The notes beneath the pieces were generated by a model. That model was not told the DNA's origin, made no database searches, and was given only the letters and a program-made list of their open reading frames with translations. Of a DNA stretch of 64,000 nt, positions 42,671 to 51,533 are shown piece after piece. Made by a program: the position numbers and the translations under genes. The stretch is from Geminicoccus roseus DSM 18922. Its GTDB lineage: Bacteria; Pseudomonadota; Alphaproteobacteria; Geminicoccales; Geminicoccaceae. The stretch covers positions 186,001 through 250,000 of the forward strand of contig NZ_KE386572.1 of assembly GCF_000427665.1 (NCBI RefSeq), given 5' to 3'. The number at the start of each line of letters is the position of its first letter. Position 1 is the stretch's first letter.

Positions 42671-43234
42671 TCAGGATGCGAAATTCGGGTTGTCCACCAC
42701 CACCGCGTGGCCGTCCCGCTCCACCACGAGCTTGCGCATGCCCTTGTCCAGGATCTCGCCATACTCGTGGCCGGCATCGGTGGCACAGTGCCAAACGAAC
42801 ACCAGCTTGTCGCGTCCGGTATTGATGGACCGGTGCGCCCAGTCGGGCGGGATGAACGCGCAGATGCCGGGCTTCATCTCCACGGTGCGGGTCTCGCCGT
42901 CGCGGGACTGCAGGAGCAGGATCCCTTCCCCGGACTGGGTGTAGTAGGTCTCGCCGCACTCGCGCCGTTCGTGGAAGTGGCCGCGGGTCATGTAGTACTC
43001 GGCCCCGACCCGGCCTGGCGCCATGATGGTGGTGCCGAAGGCGAGGTCGCTGTCCTTGAAGCGATAGTCGATCACCTCGTAGGCGACCGGATCATCCGCC
43101 TGGAGGAGCGCGTCGAAGGCCGCCCGGTCCTGATAGAGGCCGCCAAGTTCGCTGAGGCGCTTCACGTAGCTGCCGGTGGATGGGGTGACCGCCCCAGATG
43201 TCCCGTCGATCCGCACGCCTGCAGGCAGCAACAT
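42671..43234 (-). CDS. Cupin-type glucose-6-phosphate isomerase
   Basis: 187 residues. The cupin motif TRGHFHERRECGETYY has the TxGHxH...E metal ligands of the archaeal-type phosphoglucose isomerase family, and a further His follows in WAHRSIN. It interconverts fructose-6-P and glucose-6-P with a bound divalent metal. GAGGAGG lies before the ATG. As first gene of the sugar ABC operon, 66 bp before the binding protein, it would feed phosphorylated fructose from the PfkB kinase toward glucose-6-P. Confidence 0.88.
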   Translation of the reverse strand: MLLPAGVRIDGTSGAVTPSTGSYVKRLSELGGLYQDRAAFDALLQADDPVAYEVIDYRFKDSDLAFGTTIMAPGRVGAEYYMTRGHFHERRECGETYYTQSGEGILLLQSRDGETRTVEMKPGICAFIPPDWAHRSINTGRDKLVFVWHCATDAGHEYGEILDKGMRKLVVERDGHAVVVDNPNFAS

Positions 43235-43450
43235 TCCGGCCTCCTCTGGCCGCGACCCTAGGCACGACCCCTCCCGTTGGAGGGCGTTCTCCAGCCAAAC
43301 GTCAGGCTTTTCAAGGTAGTTCTGGTTCGGCCACGGCGCCGCCGCCCGGTGGCGACTGCCACAAGCCTGCCATCATGCCTGTCCTATCGACGTCGAGCTG
43401 TTCTTACTACACTCTCTGTGACGACATTGTCCGACGCCCGGGGGAAAAAC

Positions 43451-45376
43451 ATGGCTGTCCGCAACCGGCTGCTCGCGTCTGTCACCTGCCTCATGCTCGT
43501 CAGCCCCGCCGCCTGGGGGCAGGACAAGGACGAGGCGGCGCTCGTGGCGAAGGGCGAATACCTTGCCCGCGCCGCGGACTGCATGCCATGCCATACCGCC
43601 CCGGGCGCCAAGCCATTCTCCGGTGGGCTCGGCATGAGCACGCCGTTCGGCACCCTCTTTTCGGTCAACATCACGCCCGACAAGGAGACCGGGATCGGGG
43701 CGTGGACGTTCGACCAGTTCAAGGCCGCCCTTCATGACGGCGTGCGCGCCGACGGCGCGTATCTCTACCCGGCCATGCCGTTCGACGCCTACACCAAGAT
43801 CACGGACGAGGACCTGCAGGCGCTCTGGGCCTACTTCCGCAGCCTCCCGCCGGTGAAGGCCGAGAACAAGGCCAACCAGCTCGAGTTCCCGTTCAGCATC
43901 CGGCTGGGCATGCTCGCCTGGCGCGAGCTGTTCTTCACGCCGCAGACCTTCACGCCGACCGCAGGCAAGAGCGAGGCATGGAACCGGGGCGCCTACCTGG
44001 TGGAGGCGCTGGGCCACTGCTCGGACTGCCACACCCCGCGCAACCTGATGGGCGCCGTCAAGGGCAAGGAGCATTTCATCGGCGCGGAGATCGACGGCTT
44101 CTACGCGCCGCAGATCTCCGCCGCCGCCCTTGCCGACAATTGGACCAGCGCCGAGCTGAAGACGTTCCTCAAGACCGGGACCGGCGAAAACAAGACCAGC
44201 GTGTTCGGACCCATGGCCGACGTGGTCGAGCACAGCCTCAGTCACCTGACCGACGCCGATCTCGACGCCATGGTCACCTACCTGCTGGACAGCCCGCCAC
44301 CGCAGGACGTGCCCACCCCGCAAAAGCAGTCGCCGCTGCCGGCCGACGTCTATCAAAGCGCTTCCAAGCTCTATATCGACCAGTGCGCCACCTGCCACCA
44401 GCCGCACGGGACCGGCATCGCCGGCTCGGTTCCGCCCTTGAAGGGCAATCCCGCGGTGACGGCCACGGAGCCCTACAACGTGCTGGCGGTGGTGCTGGAC
44501 GGGCTGCCGTCCAGCGGCAAGTACGACGCGATGCCCTCCTTCGCCGGCCGGCTCTCCGACCGACAGGTCGCCGATCTGGCCAACTATGTCCGCACCAGCT
44601 GGGGCAACGACGGCGCGGCCAACGCCACCGCCAAGATGGCGGGTGTGTGGCGCAGCACCACCAGCGTCCCCGATGTCGGCACGGAAAGCGCCGCGGCCTT
44701 CCAGTGTCCGCAGGTAGGCGGCGCGCCGGGCGGCACCGGTCCGGACGCCCAGGCGGTCCAGGCCGTCGCCGAGATGGTCAAGGGCGGGAACCGCAACGTC
44801 CACGATCTGGTCGACGCGTACCAGGCGCAGGCCTCCGGCGCCGATCCGGCCGAGATCGTCAACGCCGTGATCTCCGCCTACTGCCCGGCCGTCGCAGCCG
44901 ATGACACGCCTGCCTACATGAAGCAGGCAGAGCTGGAGCGGGTCGCAAGGCAGGCTGCGGCCGATGTCTCCCCGGCGACGGCGGCCGCGCCGCTTCCTGA
45001 CGTCGACCTGACCTGGGCTGTCCAGGTCGGCCACAGCGTCCTCGCCCGCGAGGCGAAGGAAGGAACCACGACGCTTGCCTGCCCACCCGACAACGGCAAG
45101 CTGGTTCCGGCCGGTCTGGTCGCCAGCGCGACCGCGATCTTCGGCAAGCCGGCCCTTCCGGTGACGGGCAAGGCCCGCCAGGAATATGTCGATCAGCTGC
45201 TGGCCAAGGAGCCGAAGGCATCAGAGGCCGACATCGCCAATGCCCTGATCATGGCCCATTGCGCGAGGCTGGTGGCCGACCAGGGCGTCAGCGAGGCCGA
45301 GCGGCGCACCTGGCAGGAAACGTTTGGCCAGGAGGTCATCCAGGGGCTGCAGATGCGTACAGCCCGGGCGAACTGA
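43451..45376 (+). CDS. Triheme cytochrome c with duplicated C-terminal Cys module
   Basis: 641 residues with a signal peptide. Three heme c sites are CMPCH (44-48), CSDCH (190-194) and CATCH (312-316), as in the cytochrome subunit of membrane alcohol/aldehyde/gluconate dehydrogenases, which pass electrons to the quinol pool or oxidase. Those subunits usually end near residue 430-470. Here about 215 more residues contain two similar segments, each with a Cys pair (419/478 and 544/604) and NAVISAYC / NALIMAHC. No dehydrogenase large subunit is adjacent. Start at 43451 follows GGGGGAAAAAC. Confidence 0.9.
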   Translation: MAVRNRLLASVTCLMLVSPAAWGQDKDEAALVAKGEYLARAADCMPCHTAPGAKPFSGGLGMSTPFGTLFSVNITPDKETGIGAWTFDQFKAALHDGVRADGAYLYPAMPFDAYTKITDEDLQALWAYFRSLPPVKAENKANQLEFPFSIRLGMLAWRELFFTPQTFTPTAGKSEAWNRGAYLVEALGHCSDCHTPRNLMGAVKGKEHFIGAEIDGFYAPQISAAALADNWTSAELKTFLKTGTGENKTSVFGPMADVVEHSLSHLTDADLDAMVTYLLDSPPPQDVPTPQKQSPLPADVYQSASKLYIDQCATCHQPHGTGIAGSVPPLKGNPAVTATEPYNVLAVVLDGLPSSGKYDAMPSFAGRLSDRQVADLANYVRTSWGNDGAANATAKMAGVWRSTTSVPDVGTESAAAFQCPQVGGAPGGTGPDAQAVQAVAEMVKGGNRNVHDLVDAYQAQASGADPAEIVNAVISAYCPAVAADDTPAYMKQAELERVARQAAADVSPATAAAPLPDVDLTWAVQVGHSVLAREAKEGTTTLACPPDNGKLVPAGLVASATAIFGKPALPVTGKARQEYVDQLLAKEPKASEADIANALIMAHCARLVADQGVSEAERRTWQETFGQEVIQGLQMRTARAN

Positions 45377-45516
45377 CCGTTCGTCGCACGGCCTTACGCT
45401 GTCCGGCACCGGCATGATATCTGGTGATGGTCCATCAGGAGATCGTGCCGGTGCCTTCCGCTTTCGTGTCGCCATATGGGCCAGGCCACGCGGACGCATG
45501 CCAGGCACGGCGGAGC

Positions 45517-47655
45517 GTGAAGGATGCGCCCGCCAGGCAGATCGGCCGCGTGGCCCTGGCAGCCGCTGTGGTCGGGCTGCTCGGCGCCGGCCCCGCCGCT
45601 GCCGTGGAGAGCGCGGCGGTCAGCTCGCCGCAGACCACGGTCAGCCTGATCAGCGAGGCGGCGGCGATCGCGCCGGGCGAGCCGTTCCGCCTGGGCCTTC
45701 GCCAGGTCATCGCACCCGGCTGGCACACCTACTGGTCCAATCCCGGCGACGCGGGCGCGCCACCGGAACTGGCCTTCGACCTCCCCAAGAACGCATCCGC
45801 CAGCGACCTGTCCTTTCCGGCGCCCGAGCGGATCCCCTACGGCCCGCTGGTCAATTTCGGCTACGAGGGCGAGGTCGTCCTGCCCCTGACCGTCACCCCG
45901 CCGGCCGACCTGCAGCCGGGCCAGCGCTTCGAGATCCGGGCCGACGGCTACTGGCTGGTCTGCGCGGACATCTGCATCCCCGAGGAGGACAGTTTCCACC
46001 TGGACCTGCCGGTCGAGGCCGCCGCCCGTCCCGCCCCGGACACCGCGGCGCTGTTCACCGCCGCCGAGGCGGCCCTGCCCCGCTCCTCCCCCTGGCAGGC
46101 CACGGCGGGGTTCGAGGGCGATGCCGGCGTCCTGCAGCTTTCCGGCGAGATGCTCACGCCCGGCTCGGTCACCGAGGCCTTCTTCTTCCCGGCGGCATCG
46201 GGCGTTCTCGACCATGCGGCGCCGCAGGAACTCCACCTGGCGCCGGGCACGCTCAGCCTGTCCCTCACCCGCGCCAAGGGCGAGCTGCCGCCGCGGCTGG
46301 ACGGCGTGATCGCGGTGACCGACGCGGCCGGCAGCCGCAGCAGCTATGTCGTGAGCAGCGAGCTTGGCGCGGTCCCCGTGGTGGCCAGCACACCGGCCCT
46401 GCCGCTGTGGCAGGCAGCCGCCTTCGCGGTGCTGGGCGGGCTGTTGCTCAACCTGATGCCCTGCGTGTTTCCGATCCTCGCCATGAAGGCGGTGGGGATC
46501 GCCGCGCTTTCCGGAGCGCGCAACGGCGTGGTGCGCGGCCATGCCGCCTCCTATACGGCAGGCGTCCTCGTCTCGTTCCTGGCGCTGGGCGGCCTGCTTC
46601 TCCTGCTCAAGGCCGCAGGGGCGGTGGCCGGCTGGGGCTTCCAGTTCACCTCGCCCGTGTTCGTCGCCGCGATGGCCTGGCTGATGCTGGCGGTCGGGCT
46701 GAACCTTTCGGGGGTCTACGCCATGGGCCGGCCGGTCACCGCCGGCGGCAAGCTCGCCGACCGGAGCGGCCATCTCGGCAGCTTCGCCACCGGCGCGCTG
46801 GCCGTGCTGGTGGCGACCCCCTGCACCGCGCCGTTCATGGCCGCCGCGATCGGCGCGGCCTTCGCGATGCCGCCGGCAGCGACGCTGGCAGTGTTCGCGG
46901 CGATGGGCCTGGGCATGGCCGCGCCCTATGCGCTCCTGGCCTTCGCTCCGGGGCTGGCCCGGCTGCTGCCCCGTCCGGGCCTGTGGATGGAGCGCCTGAA
47001 GCAGGTCCTGGCCTTCCCGATGTACGGCGCCGCCATCTGGCTGGCCTGGGTGCTGACCGTGCAGGCCGGGGCGGACGGGGTCCTGCTGGTCCTGGCCGGC
47101 GCCCTGCTGATCGCCTTCGCCGCCTGGGCGCTGGGGGTCGCCCAGGGGGCGGCGCCGCGCGGGCGGATCGTCGGCCAATGCACCGCCGGCGTCGCCACTG
47201 CGATCGCCCTGGCGCTCCTGCCGCAGCTCGGCTCGTCCGCGGTCGGGCCCGCCCTTGCTGAGACCGGTGCGCCCGGGACCGAGCGATGGAGCGAGGCGCG
47301 GGTCGCAGCGCTCCAGGCCGAGGGACGGCCGGTCTTCGTCAACTTCACCGCGGCCTGGTGCATCACCTGCAAGGTCAACGAGGGGGTCGCACTGGAGACG
47401 GCCGCGACCCGGGCGGCGTTCGAAGCGGCCGGCGTCGTCACCCTGGAGGGTGACTGGACCAGCGGCGATCCGGTGATTTCCGCGTTCCTGGAGCGTCACG
47501 GGCGGGAAGGCGTGCCGCTCTACCTGCTCTATCCGGCCGGCGGCGGCGCGCCCACCGTCCTCCCGCAGATCCTGACCCAGTCGATCGTGCTCCAGGCGCT
47601 GGAGCCGGCCGCCGCCCGCACCACCACCGCGCGGGCAATGTCCGCGCAGGGTTGA
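45517..47655 (+). CDS. ScsB/DsbD-like thiol:disulfide interchange protein
   Basis: 712 residues from the preferred start. Signal peptide (GRVALAAAVVGLLGAG), periplasmic N-terminal domain with Cys in LVCADICIPEED, eight-helix membrane domain with LMPCVFPILAMK and VATPCTAPFMAA, and a C-terminal thioredoxin domain with AAWCITCK. It moves reducing equivalents from cytosolic thioredoxin to the periplasm, keeping, for instance, heme-binding Cys reduced. This fits the c-type cytochrome gene just upstream. GTG at 45517 gives a normal signal peptide; ATG at 45427 would add a 30-residue leader. Confidence 0.88.
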   Translation: MKDAPARQIGRVALAAAVVGLLGAGPAAAVESAAVSSPQTTVSLISEAAAIAPGEPFRLGLRQVIAPGWHTYWSNPGDAGAPPELAFDLPKNASASDLSFPAPERIPYGPLVNFGYEGEVVLPLTVTPPADLQPGQRFEIRADGYWLVCADICIPEEDSFHLDLPVEAAARPAPDTAALFTAAEAALPRSSPWQATAGFEGDAGVLQLSGEMLTPGSVTEAFFFPAASGVLDHAAPQELHLAPGTLSLSLTRAKGELPPRLDGVIAVTDAAGSRSSYVVSSELGAVPVVASTPALPLWQAAAFAVLGGLLLNLMPCVFPILAMKAVGIAALSGARNGVVRGHAASYTAGVLVSFLALGGLLLLLKAAGAVAGWGFQFTSPVFVAAMAWLMLAVGLNLSGVYAMGRPVTAGGKLADRSGHLGSFATGALAVLVATPCTAPFMAAAIGAAFAMPPAATLAVFAAMGLGMAAPYALLAFAPGLARLLPRPGLWMERLKQVLAFPMYGAAIWLAWVLTVQAGADGVLLVLAGALLIAFAAWALGVAQGAAPRGRIVGQCTAGVATAIALALLPQLGSSAVGPALAETGAPGTERWSEARVAALQAEGRPVFVNFTAAWCITCKVNEGVALETAATRAAFEAAGVVTLEGDWTSGDPVISAFLERHGREGVPLYLLYPAGGGAPTVLPQILTQSIVLQALEPAAARTTTARAMSAQG

Positions 47656-47743
47656 CCATCGACACTAGGGGAGCGCCCGCGCGGTTGACTCCTGCCGCCG
47701 GCATGTCCCCCTGCCCCGGACCGACCGAACGGGGGACACCTGC

Positions 47744-48571
47744 ATGACCGACCAGCCAGCGAGATTCCGGAGCGGCTGCCAGACCTTCACCTGGGAGATG
47801 CTGGGCGAGCGGTGGACCGGCAACGCCGATGACCTGCTCCGCGCGATCGCAGAGGCCGGCTACGAGGGCATCGAGATCACCGACACCATGATCGGGCATT
47901 ATGCCGGGCGCGCCGACGCCTTCCGGACGGCGCTGGCCGCGCACGGCCTCACCCTGGTCGCGTTCGCCTGCGGCAGTTCCAGCGGGTTCACCGAGGAGGC
48001 GGCGATCACGACCGACCTCGCCATGATCGACCGCGCCCTCCTGTTTGCCTCGGCCTTCCCCGGCGCCCACCTGTCGCTGGGCAGCGCCACGGTGGTGTCG
48101 CCCGGCGCGCGTGCCGCCAAGTTCGAGACCGCCGCCCGCATCTACGACGAGGCCGGCCGGCACGGCCGCGCCTTGGGCGTGCCGGTCGCCTTCCATCCCA
48201 GTTCGCACCACAACACGCTGCTGTTCGACCGGGCCGACTACGACCGGATCATGGAACTGACCGACCCGGATCTGGTCGGCTGGGTCCCCGACACCGGTCA
48301 CATCATCCGCGGCGGTCAGGACGTCGCCGAAACCATGGAGCGCCACCGAGCACGAATCCGCTACGTCCACCTCAAGGACGTCGACGAAGCGGGGCAGTGG
48401 CAGATGCTGGGTGCTGGCGCCTGCGATGTCGGCCGGGTGCTGGAGGTCGCGGCCCGCGCGCCCGGCTTCAACGGCTGGCTGGTCCTGGAGGAGGAGTCGG
48501 ATCAGGCCGCGCAAGACCCGGCTGCCGCGGTCCAGGTCAACCGCGCGACTCTGCGCAGCTTCGGCGTGTGA
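47744..48571 (+). CDS. TIM-barrel sugar isomerase/epimerase
   Basis: 275 residues of the AP endonuclease 2-like TIM-barrel family (inosose dehydratase/xylose isomerase-like). Metal-binding residues can be seen in EGIEITDT, FHPSSHHN, WVPDTGH, HLKDVD and LVLEEE. Such enzymes isomerise, epimerise or dehydrate sugars and inositols. It lies upstream of a ribose-class ABC system and Gfo/Idh/MocA gene on the same strand, so they probably form one catabolic set. Confidence 0.87.
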   Translation: MTDQPARFRSGCQTFTWEMLGERWTGNADDLLRAIAEAGYEGIEITDTMIGHYAGRADAFRTALAAHGLTLVAFACGSSSGFTEEAAITTDLAMIDRALLFASAFPGAHLSLGSATVVSPGARAAKFETAARIYDEAGRHGRALGVPVAFHPSSHHNTLLFDRADYDRIMELTDPDLVGWVPDTGHIIRGGQDVAETMERHRARIRYVHLKDVDEAGQWQMLGAGACDVGRVLEVAARAPGFNGWLVLEEESDQAAQDPAAAVQVNRATLRSFGV

Positions 48572-48591
48572 TATACGAGTTCCCGGAATGC

Positions 48592-48627
48592 TGTTCATGA
48601 ACAAAATCGAGCGTTCATGCTACGAAC
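48592..48627. promoter_or_regulatory. Candidate double operator of the ribose-class ABC operon
   Basis: A perfect 12-bp palindrome TGTTCATGAACA (48592-48603) is followed by GTTC-N7-GAAC (48613-48627). The centres are about 22 bp apart, two helical turns. This arrangement suits a dimeric sugar-responsive repressor. The regulator is not in the window. Confidence 0.45.
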
Positions 48628-48665
48628 ACAGCAAGGTGGCACCTCTATACATGAAGCGCATGCGG

Positions 48666-48696
48666 TTGACATCGTGACGGGATCGATGTCGATACT
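48666..48696 (+). promoter_or_regulatory. Possible sigma70-type promoter
   Basis: A perfect -35 TTGACA (48666-48671) with a possible -10 GATACT (48691-48696) at 19-bp spacing, about 60 bp before the binding-protein start. The long spacing fits a promoter needing help or repression control. Confidence 0.35.
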
Positions 48697-48755
48697 TTCC
48701 GAGAAGGCAGCACCACAGCACCAGAACAAGCTGCCTCCCTCAGGGAGATGAGCGG

Positions 48756-49751
48756 ATGAGCACGTCCGTATCTGCGCTCGCGCTTGGCACCGCGCTGGTC
48801 GCCGGCATCCTGTCCCTGCCGGCCGCCGCCGCCGACAACACCCGGGTCGCCGCGGTGATCAAGGGCCTGGACAACCCGTTCTTCCAGTACATGCGCCAGG
48901 GCATCGACGAGCGGGCCCAGGAGCTGGGGGCGGAGGTCAATGTCCAGGCGGCTGCCGGCATGGGCGATTCCACCGGCCAGGCCGACCGGTTGTCCGCCGT
49001 GGCAATGCAGGACTATGGCTGCTACTTGGTCAACCCGATCAGCGTCAGCAACCTGGTCCAGGCCCTGGTGCCGGTGGCGCAGAAGGGCGCGCCGATCGTC
49101 AACATCGACAGCGTGGTCGATCCCGCCCAGGCCGAGGCCGCCGGCTTCCAGGTCGACACCTATATCGGCACCGACAATGTCGAGGCCGGCCAGATGGCAG
49201 GCGAGGAAATGCTCCGGCTGCTGCCCGACGGCGGCAAGGTCGCGCTGATCGCCGGGGTGGTCGGCGACGTCGGCAGCAATGCCCGGATCAAGGGCTTCCA
49301 GGAGGCGGTCGAGGGCAAGCTCGAGGTGGTCCAGATGGTCAGCGCCGACTGGGACCGCGAGAAGGCGCTGACCGCCACCGACACGATCCTGCGCGCCCAT
49401 CCGGACCTGGCCGGCATCTTCGCCGCCAACGACATCATGGCGCTGGGCGCCCAGCGCGCGGTGATGAGCGCCGGCTCGGACGCCAAGGTGATCGGCCTGG
49501 ACGGCATCACCGACGCGCTCCAGTCGGTGGCCGACGGCCAGCTCGCCGCGACCGTCTCGCAATATCCCTACGTGGTGGGGGCCATGGGCCTGGAAGCCTG
49601 CCTGGCCGCCGCGGCCGGCAACGACCTGCCCGACAACGTCAACGCCCCGGTGCAGCTCATCACCCCGGACAATGCCGAGACCGCGCTGAAGAACTTCCCG
49701 CGGCCGGCCGGCGACTACCCGGATCCGTTTCGGGACATGCTGCAGCAGTGA
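48756..49751 (+). CDS. Ribose-class periplasmic sugar-binding protein
   Basis: 331 residues with a signal peptide (cut near AAADN) and the periplasmic binding protein fold of the RbsB type: VIKGLDNPFFQYMRQGIDE, NIDSVVDP, GIFAANDIMALGA and VIGLDG. It binds a pentose, hexose or polyol. GGGAG lies upstream, and two operator-like palindromes precede the gene. Its stop overlaps the next GTG (GTGA). Confidence 0.93.
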   Translation: MSTSVSALALGTALVAGILSLPAAAADNTRVAAVIKGLDNPFFQYMRQGIDERAQELGAEVNVQAAAGMGDSTGQADRLSAVAMQDYGCYLVNPISVSNLVQALVPVAQKGAPIVNIDSVVDPAQAEAAGFQVDTYIGTDNVEAGQMAGEEMLRLLPDGGKVALIAGVVGDVGSNARIKGFQEAVEGKLEVVQMVSADWDREKALTATDTILRAHPDLAGIFAANDIMALGAQRAVMSAGSDAKVIGLDGITDALQSVADGQLAATVSQYPYVVGAMGLEACLAAAAGNDLPDNVNAPVQLITPDNAETALKNFPRPAGDYPDPFRDMLQQ

Positions 49752-50740
49752 GCGCCTCGGATCGCGCCGCCGACGGCGAGGCGGGCACGCGCCTGCCTCG
49801 CCCGGCACGGCCGGCCCTGCTGGAGCCGTCGTTCTGGGCCGACTGGGCCGCGGTGGTCGGGCTGGCCGGGCTGGTGCTGGTGTTCGGCCTGACCGCGCCG
49901 GCCTTCTTCACCACCGCCAACCTGCAGGCGGTGCTGCTGGCCTCGGCGATCCTGGTGGTGGTCGCGGTGGGGCAGACCTTCGTGGTGGCCACCGCCGGCA
50001 TCGACCTGTCGATGGCCGCCAACATCACGCTGGGCGCCATCCTGCTGGGACTGACCTATGCCGGCGGCTACGGCACCCTGCCCGCCTGCCTGCTCGCGGT
50101 GGCCGCCGCCGCGTTCGTGGGCTTTTTGAACGGGCTGGTGATCACCCGCGGCAGGATCCCCGACTTCGTGGTGACGCTCGGCAGCCTGTCCGCGGTCACC
50201 GGTGCTGGCCTGATCCTGTCCAGCGGCGAGCCGACCATGGTGTCCAGCCTGTTCCTGCTCAAGCTCTCCAGCGGCCGGATCGGCATCCTGGGCTATCCGG
50301 TTCTGGTCGCCGCCGCGGTGGCCCTGGTCGGCCATGTCCTGCTCTACCACACCCGCTTCGGCGTTCACCTGCTCGCCACCGGCGGCCATGCCGAGAGCGC
50401 CCGCTCGCTCGGCATCCACACCGACCGGGTCAAGATCGCCGCCTACACCATCTCCGGGGCCTGCGCCGGGATCGCCGCGATCCTGCTGGTGGCGCGGATC
50501 GGCTCCGCCGAGCCCACCGTGAACACCAACCTGCTCCTGAACTCGGTGGCCGCGGTGGTCCTGGGCGGGGTCAGCCTGTTCGGCGGGCGCGGCAGCATCC
50601 TGGGCCCGGTGTTCGGCGCGCTGATGCTGACCACGCTGGTCAACGGCCTGACGCTGCAGGGCGTCTCCGCCTTCTACCAGCCGCTCGCCGTCGGCATCAT
50701 CGTGGTGCTGGCCGCCTTGATCATGCGCTACCAGCGATGA
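49748..50740 (+). CDS. Ribose-class ABC permease
   Basis: 330-residue permease of the BPD_transp_2 family with about ten hydrophobic segments. Markers are TAGIDLSMAANITLGA and LGGVSLFGGRGSILGPVFGA. It is a single-type permease likely to act as a homodimer, as in RbsC. It starts with GTG overlapping the upstream stop and ends overlapping the ATPase start (ATGA), so translation is coupled through three genes. Confidence 0.93.
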   Translation: MSASDRAADGEAGTRLPRPARPALLEPSFWADWAAVVGLAGLVLVFGLTAPAFFTTANLQAVLLASAILVVVAVGQTFVVATAGIDLSMAANITLGAILLGLTYAGGYGTLPACLLAVAAAAFVGFLNGLVITRGRIPDFVVTLGSLSAVTGAGLILSSGEPTMVSSLFLLKLSSGRIGILGYPVLVAAAVALVGHVLLYHTRFGVHLLATGGHAESARSLGIHTDRVKIAAYTISGACAGIAAILLVARIGSAEPTVNTNLLLNSVAAVVLGGVSLFGGRGSILGPVFGALMLTTLVNGLTLQGVSAFYQPLAVGIIVVLAALIMRYQR

Positions 50741-51516
50741 GCACGGCCCCCACCGATCCGATCCTGGCCGACGCGATCCTCGCCTGCGCCGGGATCGACA
50801 AGCATTTCGGCGGCATCCATGCCCTCAAGGACGTGGCCTTTTCCGCCAGGCGCGGCGAGGTCACCGCCCTGGTCGGCGACAACGGGGCCGGCAAGTCGAC
50901 GCTGATCCGCTGCCTTGTCGGGGTGCACGTCCCCGACAACGGCGAGATCTTCTTCGATGGCCGCCCCGCCCGGTTCGCGGATCCCGACGCCGCCCGCCGG
51001 GCCGGCATCGAGACGGTCCACCAGAACCTGGCGCTGATCGACGAGCTGACCGTCGCGCAGAACCTGTTCCTCAACCGCGAGATCGTCCGCCGGATCGGTC
51101 CGCTCGCCTTTCTGGACCGCAGGGCCATGCGGGTGCAGGCGCGCTCCCTGCTGTCCCGCCTGTCGATCAACGTGCCCTCGGTCGAGCAGCGGGTCCGCCG
51201 CCTGTCCGGCGGCCAGCGCCAGGCGATCTCGATCTGCCGGGCGGTGGGCGCCGGCGCCAGCCTCGTGGTCATGGACGAGCCGACCGCGGCGCTGGGCGTC
51301 CAGGAGACCGCCAATGTCGAGGCGCTGATCGCGCGGCTGCGCGAGGAACGGGTCAGCGTCATCCTGATCAGCCACAATTTCGACCAGGTCCTGCGCCTGT
51401 CTGATCAGGTCTGGGCGATGCGCGCCGGCCGGATTGTGGGTACCAGGCGCACCGCCGAGACCAGCGGCGAGGAACTGGTCGCGCTCATCACCGGTGCTGC
51501 CGGCAAGGCCGCCTGA
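50737..51516 (+). CDS. Single-domain sugar ABC ATPase
   Basis: 259 residues. Walker A GDNGAGKST, signature LSGGQRQAIS, Walker B LVVMDEPTAALG and H-loop LISHNF. Unlike RbsA or XylG it has only one nucleotide-binding domain, so it must work as a dimer with two permease copies, as in FrcA-type systems of alphaproteobacteria. It overlaps the permease stop. Confidence 0.93.
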   Translation: MSTAPTDPILADAILACAGIDKHFGGIHALKDVAFSARRGEVTALVGDNGAGKSTLIRCLVGVHVPDNGEIFFDGRPARFADPDAARRAGIETVHQNLALIDELTVAQNLFLNREIVRRIGPLAFLDRRAMRVQARSLLSRLSINVPSVEQRVRRLSGGQRQAISICRAVGAGASLVVMDEPTAALGVQETANVEALIARLREERVSVILISHNFDQVLRLSDQVWAMRAGRIVGTRRTAETSGEELVALITGAAGKAA

Positions 51517-51533
51517 ACCATGGAGCCCTCCCG

